Shown: positions 1 to 7,638 of the stretch, piece by piece
Layout of the letters: every line of letters begins with the position of its first letter
Position numbering within the stretch: the first letter of the stretch is position 1
From: Pseudomonas sp. URIL14HWK12:I12
GTDB taxonomy: Bacteria; Pseudomonadota; Gammaproteobacteria; Pseudomonadales; Pseudomonadaceae
Direction of reading: 5' to 3'
Assembly: GCF_003097135.1 (NCBI RefSeq)
Contig: NZ_QEQL01000005.1
Location: 186,001 to 250,000 of the forward strand
Length of the DNA stretch: 64,000 nucleotides
Made by a program: the position numbers and the translations under genes
Notes under the pieces: generated by a model
Told to the model about the DNA's origin: nothing
The model's database searches: none
The model's input: only the letters and a program-made list of their open reading frames with translations

Positions 1-1002
1 CGGCGCGCATGGGCCATGCAACCGATTTCGGTGATGCCCAGCTCGAAGCTGGCCTTGTAGCCGGCGAAGTCGTCACAGACCAGCTTGCCGTTCCAGGTGC
101 CCAGGAAGTTACGCGCATGTTCGCCGGCACGGCTGGGGCTGAAGTCGTAGACCACAGCTTTGAGTGCCGAAAACGATGTAGAGCTGTAGGCCCAAACGTA
201 AGCGCGGTGGGTTTTCTTCTCGCCGGGCGCCAGCATTTGTACCGGCGTTTCATCGGCGTGAATTACGCGCTGGGCTAGAACCACTTCGCGCAGCGCATCG
301 ACCAAGGGCTGAAGCTGCAAGCCGGTTTGACCTACCCATTGCGCCAGCGTCGAGCGCGGGATGGCTAGGCCGGCACGGCCGAAGATCTTTTCCTGTCGAT
401 AGAGCGGCAGGTGGTCGGCGAATTTGGCGACCATCACGTGCGCCAGCAGGCCGGCAGTGGGGATGCCCTTGTCGATCACCTGCGGCGGCACCGGGGCCTG
501 AATCAGTGTTTCGCACTTCCGACAGGCCCATTTTCCACGCACATGCTGTTCGACGGTGAACACGCCCGGCGTGTAGTCCAGCTTCTCGCTGACGTCTTCA
601 CCGATGCGCTGAAGCTGGCAGCCGCAAGCGCACTGAGTGTTGTCCGGCTCGTGATGGATCACAGTGCGCGGGAACTGCGGCGGCAACGGCGCACGCTTGG
701 GTTGCTGGCGTGGTTCTGCCTGTGCGGGAGTGGGATGAAGTGCTTTTAACTCGGCCTCGATGGCTTCGAGGTCGGTATTGAGCAGGTCATCGAGCAAGCT
801 GCCTTGCGCCGGGCTGATCTGCTCGCTGCGCTTGGCGAACTTGTGGCGTTTAAGGATGGCGATCTCGTGAGTGAGCTGCTCGATGATCGTTTCGTCGCGA
901 TGGATCTTTCGGCCCATAGTGTCGACCTTGGACATCAACTGCGCAGCCAGCGTGCGCAGTTGTTCGGGGCTCATTTGGTCGAGATCGGGCAAGGAAGTCA
1001 TG
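1..1002 (-). CDS. tnpC: IS66-family transposase TnpC, 3' end cut by window
   Basis: This is the transposase proper of the IS66 element. The start is the ATG at 1002, giving a protein that begins MTSLPDLDQMSPEQL; 334 codons are visible of a usual length near 510. Visible parts are an N-terminal coiled-coil-like stretch (about residues 30-100), a zinc-finger region with paired cysteines (CACGC and later CRKCE), and the start of the DDE catalytic domain with the HADETPV and CDDFAGYK motifs that carry the first two acidic residues. No frameshift is visible in this part, so the copy may be active. Confidence 0.9.
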
Positions 1003-1051
1003 GTGTGGATTTTACCAAAGCAGCCCGACTGCTTCAGCTAAAAGGCAGCAT

Positions 1052-1387
1052 TTAAAGCAATGTAATTGCGCCGCCCGCACCGACTCGTTGCCAGGGTAAT
1101 CCAAGTACCAGCGCCTGGAGTTGTTCTGGGTCGAGTTCGACCTCCGTTCCACGATGGAGGCCTGGCCAATGAAACTTACCTTGGTTCAACCTGCGCGCCG
1201 CCAACCAGATACCAACGCCGTCGTGCACCAGCACTTTCATGCGGTTGGCCCGGCGGTTGGCAAAGAGGTAAGCGCAGTGCGGCTTTGCCGCACCGAATAC
1301 CGCGACCACTCTGGCCAATGCGGTCTCAGTGCCGGCACGCATGTCCATGGGCTCGGTGGCGAGCCAGATGGCATCGATGCGAATCAC
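1052..1387 (-). CDS. tnpB: IS66 accessory protein TnpB (Orf2)
   Basis: A 111-residue protein of the IS66 Orf2 family, required together with TnpA for transposition of these elements. The conserved IS66 Orf2 core is clear: MDMRAGTE, then HCAYLFANRRANRMKVL and the DGVGIWL stretch. I place the start at the GTG at 1387 because it overlaps the tnpA stop codon as GTGA, an arrangement typical of translational coupling; the longer reading frame upstream to 1441 would overlap tnpA without family support. Confidence 0.9.
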   Translation of the reverse strand: MIRIDAIWLATEPMDMRAGTETALARVVAVFGAAKPHCAYLFANRRANRMKVLVHDGVGIWLAARRLNQGKFHWPGLHRGTEVELDPEQLQALVLGLPWQRVGAGGAITLL

Positions 1388-1701
1388 TGGGCTAGGCCAC
1401 TGATAAATCGTGCGCAGCCGTCCGGATCCGAGGATGGCCATTTTACGGTGATGGATTTATCGCCCAGAGACAGCGAGATGATCGCCATCTCTTCTATTGC
1501 GCGTCTTGGGGGCGTTTTTACGGGAACGAAGGCCGGCAGGGTGGCGGGTAATCGATCCCGGTAAGTCGGTAGCCACTTGCGGATCACATTGGCGTTGATG
1601 CCGTGATGAATGGCTACGCTGGAAATCGTCGCTCCAGGTTGCAGGCACTCCTGGACGACTTGGGCTTTGAACGATTTGGGATAAGAGCTACGTTGGCGCA
1701 T
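1384..1701 (-). CDS. tnpA: IS66 accessory protein TnpA (helix-turn-helix)
   Basis: A 105-residue protein with an N-terminal helix-turn-helix: the SYPKSFKAQVVQECLQPG start and IAIHHGINANVIRKW-like recognition helix are typical of IS66/IS3 OrfA-type proteins. The start is the ATG at 1701 (MRQRSSYPKSF); the reading frame runs further upstream to 1806 but would then pass through the terminal repeat of the element. A weak AGGA lies a few bases before this start. A long hairpin sits just upstream (1716-1762). Confidence 0.88.
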   Translation of the reverse strand: MRQRSSYPKSFKAQVVQECLQPGATISSVAIHHGINANVIRKWLPTYRDRLPATLPAFVPVKTPPRRAIEEMAIISLSLGDKSITVKWPSSDPDGCARFISGLAQ

Positions 1702-1715
1702 GAAAATCCTGGAGA

Positions 1716-1762
1716 TAAGGGCGATGGTGTCCGCTAAAAATACGCGGACACCATCGCCCTTA
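1716..1762. repeat. 19-bp perfect inverted repeat between IS66 tip and tnpA
   Basis: Arms at 1716-1734 and 1744-1762 are perfect reverse complements (core GGGCGATGGTGTCCGC) with a 9-base loop. On the minus strand it lies between the terminal repeat and the tnpA start codon. It could limit translation of transcripts that read in from outside, as shown for hairpins in some other insertion sequences, or act as a terminator; there is no long T tract after it. Confidence 0.85.
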
Positions 1763-1884
1763 ATACTGGGATTCTGAAGGTGTGTTCGCCGGGCGCTTAC
1801 ATTCAAGTACCGCTAGTCCCCGCTAGGCCTTGGGGATAGAAGCCGCATCCGTCGGCCTGCCGTCGTGCGTCCAAGCTGACTGTG

Positions 1885-2076
1885 TCACGACTGTTCCACG
1901 GACGCGGAGCCGGAAAGCTTGTAGTTGATCACAAAGGCCTCGTCCATTTGCGGCAACAAAATAGCCAGCTCGTCCTGGTCGCCGTCAGAACAGACTTCGG
2001 CAAGCAACTCCGCTGCATAAGCTGGATCAGCTCGAAAGTACTCGGCCATCGCCTGTCCATGTGGTCTGTCCTTCAT
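1885..2076 (-). pseudogene. Truncated HigA-like antitoxin remnant
   Basis: The first 45 or so residues (MKDRPHGQAMAEYFRADPAY, then AAELLAEV and DELAILLPQM) match the N-terminal part of the short addiction-module antidote family of about 95-100 residues. After DEAF the frame runs into unrelated sequence and stops, so the C-terminal helix-turn-helix that should follow is gone. The start chosen is the ATG at 2076, with AGGAG about ten bases upstream; a TTG at 2085 is an alternative. No matching toxin gene is seen upstream. The break lies close to the IS66 end at 1800, suggesting that insertion or an associated deletion removed the 3' half. Confidence 0.6.
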
Positions 2077-2140
2077 TTTATGCAATTCTCCTAGCCAAAA
2101 ATCATGGTCTCTGCACCATCCTTACCACGATAATAGACGT

Positions 2141-2965
2141 CTATTCGTCCGCCATCACCTTTTCATAGGTACAGCCCCGCTTGGTTGAGGCCTGTTGGAT
2201 TGTGAATCTAGGGCCTAATTCTACCTGCATTGCATTCATACGGAGGCCGAAGAAATCGTAGTGCTGAAGATCCGTCTTTAATTCTTCAATAAACGTAGAT
2301 TTGTAGGCGTTTGCATCAAAACCCTGGAATGGCACTCCAGCCATATCCAAGGCCGTAAACACTTTCGATACAGCAGAATTAAATATCGGCATCAAATCCA
2401 AATACACCTGCTTCATGGGATAGTGATCTTTTAATGCTTTCGCATGAATTTTCTCAAAGGCGAAAGCATCTTCCATAGCAATGAATCTTGCGAGAGAAGT
2501 GGCTTTACCCATTTGATTCATATAGATCGATCCATAACGTGGGTCGAGGCGACTGTATATATCCTCTAACTTAATCAAGTGCATCATCGGCGGAGGATTG
2601 CCACCCAGCGTTCTATGTCTTGCCATTAGATATTCTGCTCCAAGCAGCCGCTCTGGCTCCTCGTCCAGCCAAAGAGTCTGAAGAAGACTATGAAACAAAG
2701 GGTGATTACGATGATGAATGGCATTACGAATAGCAATTAGAAGACTAGTATCAGCATGGACATGGAAATCAAAAACCCCTTGCGAGACATCGTATAAAGT
2801 GTGAAAGCCTTCGAGATTCTGCTCAAATGCTCGATCTAGGTTGTGTATGGCCTCTTCACGGTCAACTTCTACGAGCCCCCGATATCTGAGAAAGGCCTCG
2901 CCATAGAGCCGCATATTATTGGCAAAACGTCCAAGAGTGTTCGTAATAATTGACATATCGTTCAT
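2141..2965 (-). CDS. Uncharacterised protein with HEPN-like R-x4-H motif
   Basis: I do not recognise a named family. The start is the ATG at 2965 (MNDMSIITNTL), which has a GAGG ribosome site; an in-frame start at 3067 would run through a palindrome and overlap the preceding gene. The 274-residue product is largely alpha-helical in character and soluble. Around residues 78-90 it has AIRNAIHHRNHPL, which contains R80-N81 and H85, the R-N-x3-H spacing of HEPN ribonuclease active sites. It follows the PIN-domain gene on the same strand after about 80 bp, so the two are probably co-transcribed. The HEPN assignment is inference from one motif; a structure prediction would decide it. Confidence 0.65.
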   Translation of the reverse strand: MNDMSIITNTLGRFANNMRLYGEAFLRYRGLVEVDREEAIHNLDRAFEQNLEGFHTLYDVSQGVFDFHVHADTSLLIAIRNAIHHRNHPLFHSLLQTLWLDEEPERLLGAEYLMARHRTLGGNPPPMMHLIKLEDIYSRLDPRYGSIYMNQMGKATSLARFIAMEDAFAFEKIHAKALKDHYPMKQVYLDLMPIFNSAVSKVFTALDMAGVPFQGFDANAYKSTFIEELKTDLQHYDFFGLRMNAMQVELGPRFTIQQASTKRGCTYEKVMADE

Positions 2966-3012
2966 GTGCGCCCTCGGGATCGCTATATTTATAAAATAAT
3001 TATTATGGACCC

Positions 3013-3038
3013 TCGATTGGATTGCGCAATCCAATCGA
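3013..3038. repeat. 26-bp perfect palindrome between PIN and HEPN-like genes
   Basis: The 26 bases are an exact palindrome without loop; each half is 13 bases, the left half being TCGATTGGATTGC. It lies in the 80-bp gap just after the stop codon of the PIN gene and before the ribosome site of the next gene. It could be a repressor operator, an RNA hairpin that adjusts expression of the second gene, or a recombination or cleavage site. Confidence 0.9.
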
Positions 3039-3045
3039 ACTACCA

Positions 3046-4053
3046 TCACGTGTCGAGCATATCCCACTCGTCACCTAGTACCCATCGTAGGGCGGAAAGC
3101 TTCCCATTGAGCATCCCCCATTCAAAGTCGCTCCAAGGCCCAGTATCTTCGTACTTCTCCCTGACACGTTGAGCTGCTACTTTTGCTTGGCTCAGGATGT
3201 CTTCGTGGATCACATCATTGCCGTAGCGCTCGGTTCCAGAGGGAACAATCTCTATGTCACCATTATCTAGGTGATAAATCATATTCATATGACGGTTGTA
3301 CCAAACCTTATCGAACAACTCGTCCATCGCGGACATTATTTCCTGAAGCCCACGAGTTTCATCCTCCCAAGCAAAGCTATTCTCATAGTGAAACTCTTCC
3401 AGGTCGAGTAGATCCTCAATAGCAGAGCTCGTAGAGTTGAAAAATATTGAGCCCCTTCCATCGAAGATATCTGCGAAGTCGTCGTGTGGTTGCCTATGGT
3501 CTTTGCCGGAAAAATCCGTGACATTATGGGTAACGAACCTGAACGTTTCGTAATCGCTCGCGTGTAATATTTTAAACTCTTGGAACGACTCGGCCAATAC
3601 TGCGTCGGCAACACTGTTTTTCTGCTTATGAAACGGCGCTTTCTTGGCGATTGCCCTCTCTGCCGCCTTGATTTTAGCGCCATCAGAGACTTCAATTTCT
3701 TGGGCAGTTTCGAAAAGCTTTAGAACGCGATGTACCGTACCCTGAGTTGCCTCGGAAAGTATAGGAAGCCGGTGATTAACATCATCCAAGGTTTTGAGCG
3801 CCGCATCTTTGCCTTGGCCGCCAAAAGACTCAACCACAGATTTAACTACCCGAAACTCATTTGCAAGTCGCTTGCGTGTCGCCTCAATCACCCTATCTTT
3901 ATTTCGCTCATATTCGACACGTATCAAATCTGGAAGAAGAATTCTGATGCTACCATCCTGTACCAAGTGCTCCAGGGCAACAAGCATGGGCAATTCCGCT
4001 TTCTGAGATGAGATATCAAGCCAAACGCATGTATCGAGCATTATGAGGTGCAT
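3046..4053 (-). CDS. PIN-domain nuclease-like protein (DUF4935 type)
   Basis: A 335-residue protein whose first half reads as a PIN domain: MHLIMLDTCVWLDI with D7, then LIRVEYERNKDRV with E47, SVADAVLAESF with D150, and FRFVTHNVTDFSGKD with D180. These are the four acidic positions expected for a metal-dependent PIN ribonuclease, so the site looks intact. The C-terminal 130 residues form a separate region that ends in GKLSALRWVLGDEWDMLD, a tail I associate with other PIN or defence-type proteins. The start at 4053 has GGAG eight bases upstream. It sits between traJ and the HEPN-like gene. Possible roles are a toxin, an anti-phage nuclease or an addiction module. Confidence 0.75.
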   Translation of the reverse strand: MHLIMLDTCVWLDISSQKAELPMLVALEHLVQDGSIRILLPDLIRVEYERNKDRVIEATRKRLANEFRVVKSVVESFGGQGKDAALKTLDDVNHRLPILSEATQGTVHRVLKLFETAQEIEVSDGAKIKAAERAIAKKAPFHKQKNSVADAVLAESFQEFKILHASDYETFRFVTHNVTDFSGKDHRQPHDDFADIFDGRGSIFFNSTSSAIEDLLDLEEFHYENSFAWEDETRGLQEIMSAMDELFDKVWYNRHMNMIYHLDNGDIEIVPSGTERYGNDVIHEDILSQAKVAAQRVREKYEDTGPWSDFEWGMLNGKLSALRWVLGDEWDMLDT

Positions 4054-4150
4054 TAAAATTTCTCCAAATATCCGCCAGCACGCAAAACGACTAGGCCGAT
4101 TTAATTGAATCGCCTTTGACGACTTTTACCTCAATAGCTATGTCATGACA

Positions 4151-4507
4151 TTACTTGATGACACGCGACATGATAGCTAGCATTTCGCTTTGCAGTTTAC
4201 GAAAGTCATTCATCATCACCTCCACGTCCATTGGACTTGCGCCTTGTCCGCGCTTCTCCGCGAGCCAAAGTTTCAGCAGTCCGGCGACCCGGCCAAGGTC
4301 GCCATTGACCTTAGCCAAGTCGGCAACCGCTAGCAGGTCAACAACGGATCGAATGGGACTGTTACGACCAACAGCTAAAAGGTAAGCGGACAACGACATG
4401 TTGGCCTGCCGGGCCTTGTCCACGATCTCTGCGCGCTCGTCTTCTGACACCCACACCTTGATGGGCGGCAGCTTCCGTCGAGGGGTGGGCTTCTGCTCGT
4501 TCTCCAT
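4151..4507 (-). CDS. traJ: Relaxosome accessory protein TraJ-like (MobC/ribbon-helix-helix)
   Basis: A 118-residue protein closely resembling TraJ of IncP plasmids: basic start, PPIKVWVSEDERAEI, then MSLSAYLLAVG and the NGDLGRVAGLLKLWL helix. In RP4, TraJ binds one arm of the oriT inverted repeat and recruits the TraI relaxase. The start at ATG 4507 has GAGAGG just upstream; the longer frame to 4663 lacks family support. TraJ and traK are divergent, as in IncP, with the candidate oriT between them. The gene that should follow, traI, is not present; a PIN-domain gene follows instead. Confidence 0.88.
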   Translation of the reverse strand: MENEQKPTPRRKLPPIKVWVSEDERAEIVDKARQANMSLSAYLLAVGRNSPIRSVVDLLAVADLAKVNGDLGRVAGLLKLWLAEKRGQGASPMDVEVMMNDFRKLQSEMLAIMSRVIK

Positions 4508-4639
4508 GCTGTACCTCTCCAGCTTTAATAGTCGCGGTAGCGACGGTATGCCTCGCAGAGCAAGATCCGTGGAGCCGCAGGCGAGTAAGGGGCGGTGGTG
4601 GGGGTCGTAGCTGCGGAGCAGCGTAGGCCCACAACACAC

Positions 4640-4800
4640 ATCTTGCCGTCTCGTCGCAAGCAATTAAAGGAAATTTAGAAAGCAAGATCCACCACTTGCT
4701 TTAAATTACACTAAATCGTCTACCGTTGCGTTTAATTGCCTTGAGTTGCGTTAATTTTCCTTGAGTTGCATATAGTTGCGTTAAGTTTCTTTAGTTTTCG
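4640..4800. other. oriT: Candidate origin of transfer (oriT)
   Basis: The site between divergent traJ and traK is where oriT lies in IncP plasmids. It holds an inverted repeat with AAAGCAAG (4679-4686) and CTTGCTTT (4695-4702), and four iterated elements beginning GTTGCG or GTTGCA at about 4725, 4745, 4765 and 4775, mostly 20 bp apart and followed by TTAA-TTT-CTT. The repeats could be TraK binding sites. I cannot point to a nick site with confidence; the IncP-type ATCCTGC appears only inside traK (near 4958), which may be chance. Confidence 0.6.
4725..4793. repeat. Iterated GTTGCGTTAA repeats in oriT region
   Basis: Three near-complete units of about 20 bp (starting 4725, 4745, 4775) plus one short unit (4765). 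Each starts with GTTGCG or GTTGCA and continues TTAATTTTCCTTGA or a close variant. The regular spacing of about two helical turns suggests binding sites for a protein such as TraK. Confidence 0.8.
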
Positions 4801-4873
4801 CTGCCTCGTAATTGAGTGTTTTTTTAGGCTTACATCCGTGCTAAAAACAACAGAATCAAAGGGAGGCAAGCCG

Positions 4874-5107
4874 ATGCAAAGTGATAGCCTAAAGCCTATC
4901 AAGAGAAGAGCTGGCCGCGCCGAGTTTTTCTCGGTCAGAAAGGAGTTAGAATCGAAAATCCTGCTTGGCCACACCCTAAAAAAACTTTATACCGAATATG
5001 TGGATCGGTTTAGTTTCGGATATGTGCAGTTCACGCGATATGTCTCTCGCTACTGTAAGAAATCGCGATCATTTGTCATAACAGGCTCACACTGGGGACA
5101 AAAATGA
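4874..5107 (+). CDS. traK: TraK-family relaxosome protein
   Basis: A 77-residue basic protein matching the short TraK family: RRAGRAEFFSVRKELE, then LGHTLKKLYTEYVDRF and YVQFTRYVSRYCKK. In IncP plasmids TraK binds and bends the DNA at oriT, helping the relaxosome form. The ATG at 4874 has a strong GGGAGG ribosome site; the frame is open upstream to 4766 but that part would cross the repeat region. Its stop overlaps the trbJ start as ATGA, so traK, trbJ and the following genes form one operon. Confidence 0.8.
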   Translation: MQSDSLKPIKRRAGRAEFFSVRKELESKILLGHTLKKLYTEYVDRFSFGYVQFTRYVSRYCKKSRSFVITGSHWGQK

Positions 5108-5835
5108 GGAAATTATTTAAATCATTAACAGCAGTTATCATTTTTCTTTTCACGGGGCAAAATGCTTTCGCTATTTACTGCGCAAACTGCTCTACATTTT
5201 ACCAGCAAATGTTCGAATATGCCGAGCAGGTCAACACAGCGCTGAACACCGCCGAGACATTACAAACGCAGATTCAGCAGTATCAGAACATGGTTACTCA
5301 AGGCACCGGCTTGCCCAGCTCAATGTTCGGCAGCATAGCAGCCGACCTTAAAAACGTGGCCAACATCTACAACCGTTCGCAATCCCTAGGCCGCCAGATC
5401 CAGAATATGGACTCGCAGTTCAACACCGCTTTTCCTGGCTTTCAGTCCTACCTAAATCAAGCTGCAAACTCGGCGGAAGTACCGACGCGTGAGCGCTATC
5501 AGAAGTGGTCAGAGCAAAACCGCGACAGCGTAAAAGCGGCCCTTGAAGCTGCCAACCTCAATACCAGCACTTTCGAGTCTGAGGATACCCAGCTCGATCA
5601 CATGGTGGCTCGCTCACAGTCGGCCGTGGGCCGGATGCAAGCCATTCAGGCAGGCAACGAGATAGCCTCCCAGAACGTGCAGCAGTTGCAAAAACTGCGC
5701 GATCTACTGGCTACGCAAATAAATATGCAAGGTAACTATATGGCTCAGCAGGGCGACCGAAATGCTGCTAGCGAAGCCGCCGAGCAAAAGTTCGAGGCTC
5801 GTAAAAACAACTGGGGGCCCTCCGAGGATTTCTAA
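5104..5835 (+). CDS. trbJ: P-type conjugal transfer protein TrbJ
   Basis: A 243-residue secreted protein of the VirB5/TrbJ type, a minor pilus component of P-type type IV secretion systems. It has a signal peptide (residues 1-23, ending NAFA) followed by the typical IYCANCSTF start with paired cysteines, and a long helical, glutamine-rich body (ETLQTQIQQYQNMV, LQKLRDLLATQINMQ). The start codon overlaps the traK stop. Its last 14 residues (FEARKNNWGPSEDF) are repeated exactly at the end of the next gene, which is odd. Confidence 0.9.
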   Translation: MRKLFKSLTAVIIFLFTGQNAFAIYCANCSTFYQQMFEYAEQVNTALNTAETLQTQIQQYQNMVTQGTGLPSSMFGSIAADLKNVANIYNRSQSLGRQIQNMDSQFNTAFPGFQSYLNQAANSAEVPTRERYQKWSEQNRDSVKAALEAANLNTSTFESEDTQLDHMVARSQSAVGRMQAIQAGNEIASQNVQQLQKLRDLLATQINMQGNYMAQQGDRNAASEAAEQKFEARKNNWGPSEDF

Positions 5836-5837
5836 CT

Positions 5838-6023
5838 ATGTTCATATCTAAAAATCTGATCGCTGGGTTATGCATCGTCTCTGCTCTTAGTGGTGCTGTT
5901 CTGTCCGGATTTATTGTCTTTATCCGCACCGATTGCGTGGCTACTGAGCGTTCGATGCAATCAGACACGGATAAGAACTTTGAAGCTCGGAAAAACAACT
6001 GGGGCCCGTCTGAGGATTTCTAA
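5838..6023 (+). CDS. Small TrbK-position membrane protein
   Basis: A 61-residue protein with one hydrophobic segment (residues 6-28) followed by a short polar tail. It sits between trbJ and trbL, where trbK lies in P-type systems; TrbK gives entry exclusion there and is a small lipoprotein. I see no good lipobox here, so the trbK label rests on position and size. The C-terminal 14 residues equal those of TrbJ, encoded with six synonymous differences. It starts two bases after the trbJ stop. Confidence 0.7.
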   Translation: MFISKNLIAGLCIVSALSGAVLSGFIVFIRTDCVATERSMQSDTDKNFEARKNNWGPSEDF

Positions 6024-6025
6024 CT

Positions 6026-7636
6026 ATGCAGCGCTCAACATTTCTAGCACTCGTCAGTGCAACACTCTTGCTTTTGGCCGGTAGCGCGATGGCGGCAGGA
6101 GACGTAACACAAAGCAATGAAATGAATGGGCTTTTGCGGATGCTTTATCAAGCCGCAAGTGAATGGTCACCACGGCTACAGGGGTATGCACTCAAATTGC
6201 TGGCGTCTCTCGCTCTCATCCAATTGGTTTGGACATTCATGCCTTTAGTGATGAAACAAGCTGACTTAGGCGAAGTTGTCGGTGAGCTGATCCGCTTCTT
6301 CATGGTCATTGGCTTTTTCTACGCAGTCATTGAGCATTCCGTTCCATGGGCGACAGCCGTAGTGGACAGCTTCCGAGAAGCAGCGGGCACGGCTAGCGGT
6401 CTGGGCCGTGCGCTTCAGCCCGGTGATATGTTCGCGGTGGCTGTCAACTTCTCACGCACCATCGTGGAGGGAATATCACTTTTTTCTCCGGGTAAAGCAG
6501 TCCTTATCGCGCTTGTTGGTTGCTTGGTTTTACTGTGCTTCGCCTTTATTGCGGCATTCATGTTTGTGACGCTTGTAGAGTCGTACGTCATCATCAATGC
6601 CTCCGTGCTTTTCTTCGGTTTCGGTGGTTCGCAATGGACACGCGAATTTGCAATTGCACCACTCCGCTTCGTTGTTGCCGTAGGGGCCAAGCTGTTCGTC
6701 TTAACATTGATCGTAGGAATTATTGTCACATCGGCGAAGTCCTGGTTAGCGGCTTATACCAATGACGAAGCATCTCTGATGACATTGGCAGGTTTAGCTC
6801 TGGTATGCGCCTATCTGACCAAGACTATTCCCGAACTGATTGGCGGGATGATAAGCGGCACGTCTATGGGCGGCGGTTCGGCCCTCGGCGGAATGGCTGC
6901 GGCCGGTGCGGCCGGTGCTGCTGCCGCAGTCGCCACCATCGCCACGGCCGGTGCCGCTGCGCCCGCCGCCGCTGGTGTGCTTGGCGCTGCCGGTGGTGGT
7001 GCAAGTGCCGCAGGGGCGGCTGGTAGCGGAGGATTGGCTGGCTCTATTAACTCCAGCTTTGCCGGTGCGGCAAACTCCGGCATCGGTGCAGCGGCTTCAA
7101 TGGGCAACGCCGCGTCCTCTGGAGTGGGTGCCAGCACTGGTGGCGGCGCGGCCCTCAAGGGCTCTACATCAGCGGGATCGAGCGTAGGGGGCAGTACGGC
7201 TAATGCGAGGCCTAGTCCTGCCCAGCAATCTAACAGCGGCGTACAGCAGGCCGCCAAGCAGGCTGGAAAACCAATGCAAGACAACGACAACAAAGACAAA
7301 CAGCAAGAGACACCAAAAAGGGGTACTGAAGGCTCTGGAAATGCCCTTTCTCAAGCGGCGAACGGAGGTGCAAAGGTGCTTGGGGTGATGGCTTCAATGG
7401 CTGTACCGGGCATGGAGAATGCGCATGGCCTGTCCCTTGGTGCTGGATCAACCCCACCTTCAAATAGCGAGGTCAATTCGGTTCCGATAAACAGCGGTGG
7501 AGACTTAGCCGCTGATTCCGAGCAGGGGGATTCCAACGTGATCCGTCCAGCCTCAGACGCAAGCCCTACTAATGGTCGCCTGGCCTCGCTGAGTGTGCCG
7601 GGTACAGCCTCCAACAACGAAAAAACGGAGAAATAG
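6026..7636 (+). CDS. trbL: P-type conjugal transfer membrane protein TrbL
   Basis: A 536-residue TrbL/VirB6-family inner-membrane protein, part of the channel of P-type type IV secretion systems. It has a signal-like start (1-24, MAAG end), then multiple membrane segments between about 50 and 275, with the family stretch SVLFFGFGGSQWTREFA. The last 250 residues are low-complexity, rich in Ala, Gly and Ser, then Asn and Gln, as often seen in TrbL tails. It begins two bases after the preceding stop. The other trb genes (B to I) are not found in the window. Confidence 0.9.
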   Translation: MQRSTFLALVSATLLLLAGSAMAAGDVTQSNEMNGLLRMLYQAASEWSPRLQGYALKLLASLALIQLVWTFMPLVMKQADLGEVVGELIRFFMVIGFFYAVIEHSVPWATAVVDSFREAAGTASGLGRALQPGDMFAVAVNFSRTIVEGISLFSPGKAVLIALVGCLVLLCFAFIAAFMFVTLVESYVIINASVLFFGFGGSQWTREFAIAPLRFVVAVGAKLFVLTLIVGIIVTSAKSWLAAYTNDEASLMTLAGLALVCAYLTKTIPELIGGMISGTSMGGGSALGGMAAAGAAGAAAAVATIATAGAAAPAAAGVLGAAGGGASAAGAAGSGGLAGSINSSFAGAANSGIGAAASMGNAASSGVGASTGGGAALKGSTSAGSSVGGSTANARPSPAQQSNSGVQQAAKQAGKPMQDNDNKDKQQETPKRGTEGSGNALSQAANGGAKVLGVMASMAVPGMENAHGLSLGAGSTPPSNSEVNSVPINSGGDLAADSEQGDSNVIRPASDASPTNGRLASLSVPGTASNNEKTEK

Positions 7637-7638
7637 TC

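Larger units (their letters stand above)
1..1800 (-). mobile_element. IS66-family insertion sequence, partial
   Basis: Three genes in the order tnpA, tnpB, tnpC on the minus strand are the hallmark of IS66 elements. The end upstream of tnpA is marked by GTAAGCGCCCGGCGAACAC read on the minus strand, ending at 1800; the GTAAGCG start is typical of IS66-family terminal repeats. The eight bases after it (1801-1808) would be one half of the target duplication. The other end lies left of the window. Confidence 0.9.

Noticed and set aside
250..531. Minus-strand open frame of 93 codons inside tnpC
   Set aside because: It lies out of frame within the IS66 transposase coding region, which has clear zinc-finger and DDE motifs in the other frame.
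4951..4965. IncP-like nick motif ATCCTGC inside traK
   Set aside because: It lies inside traK coding sequence and away from the repeats; a 7-base match is expected about once per 16 kb by chance.
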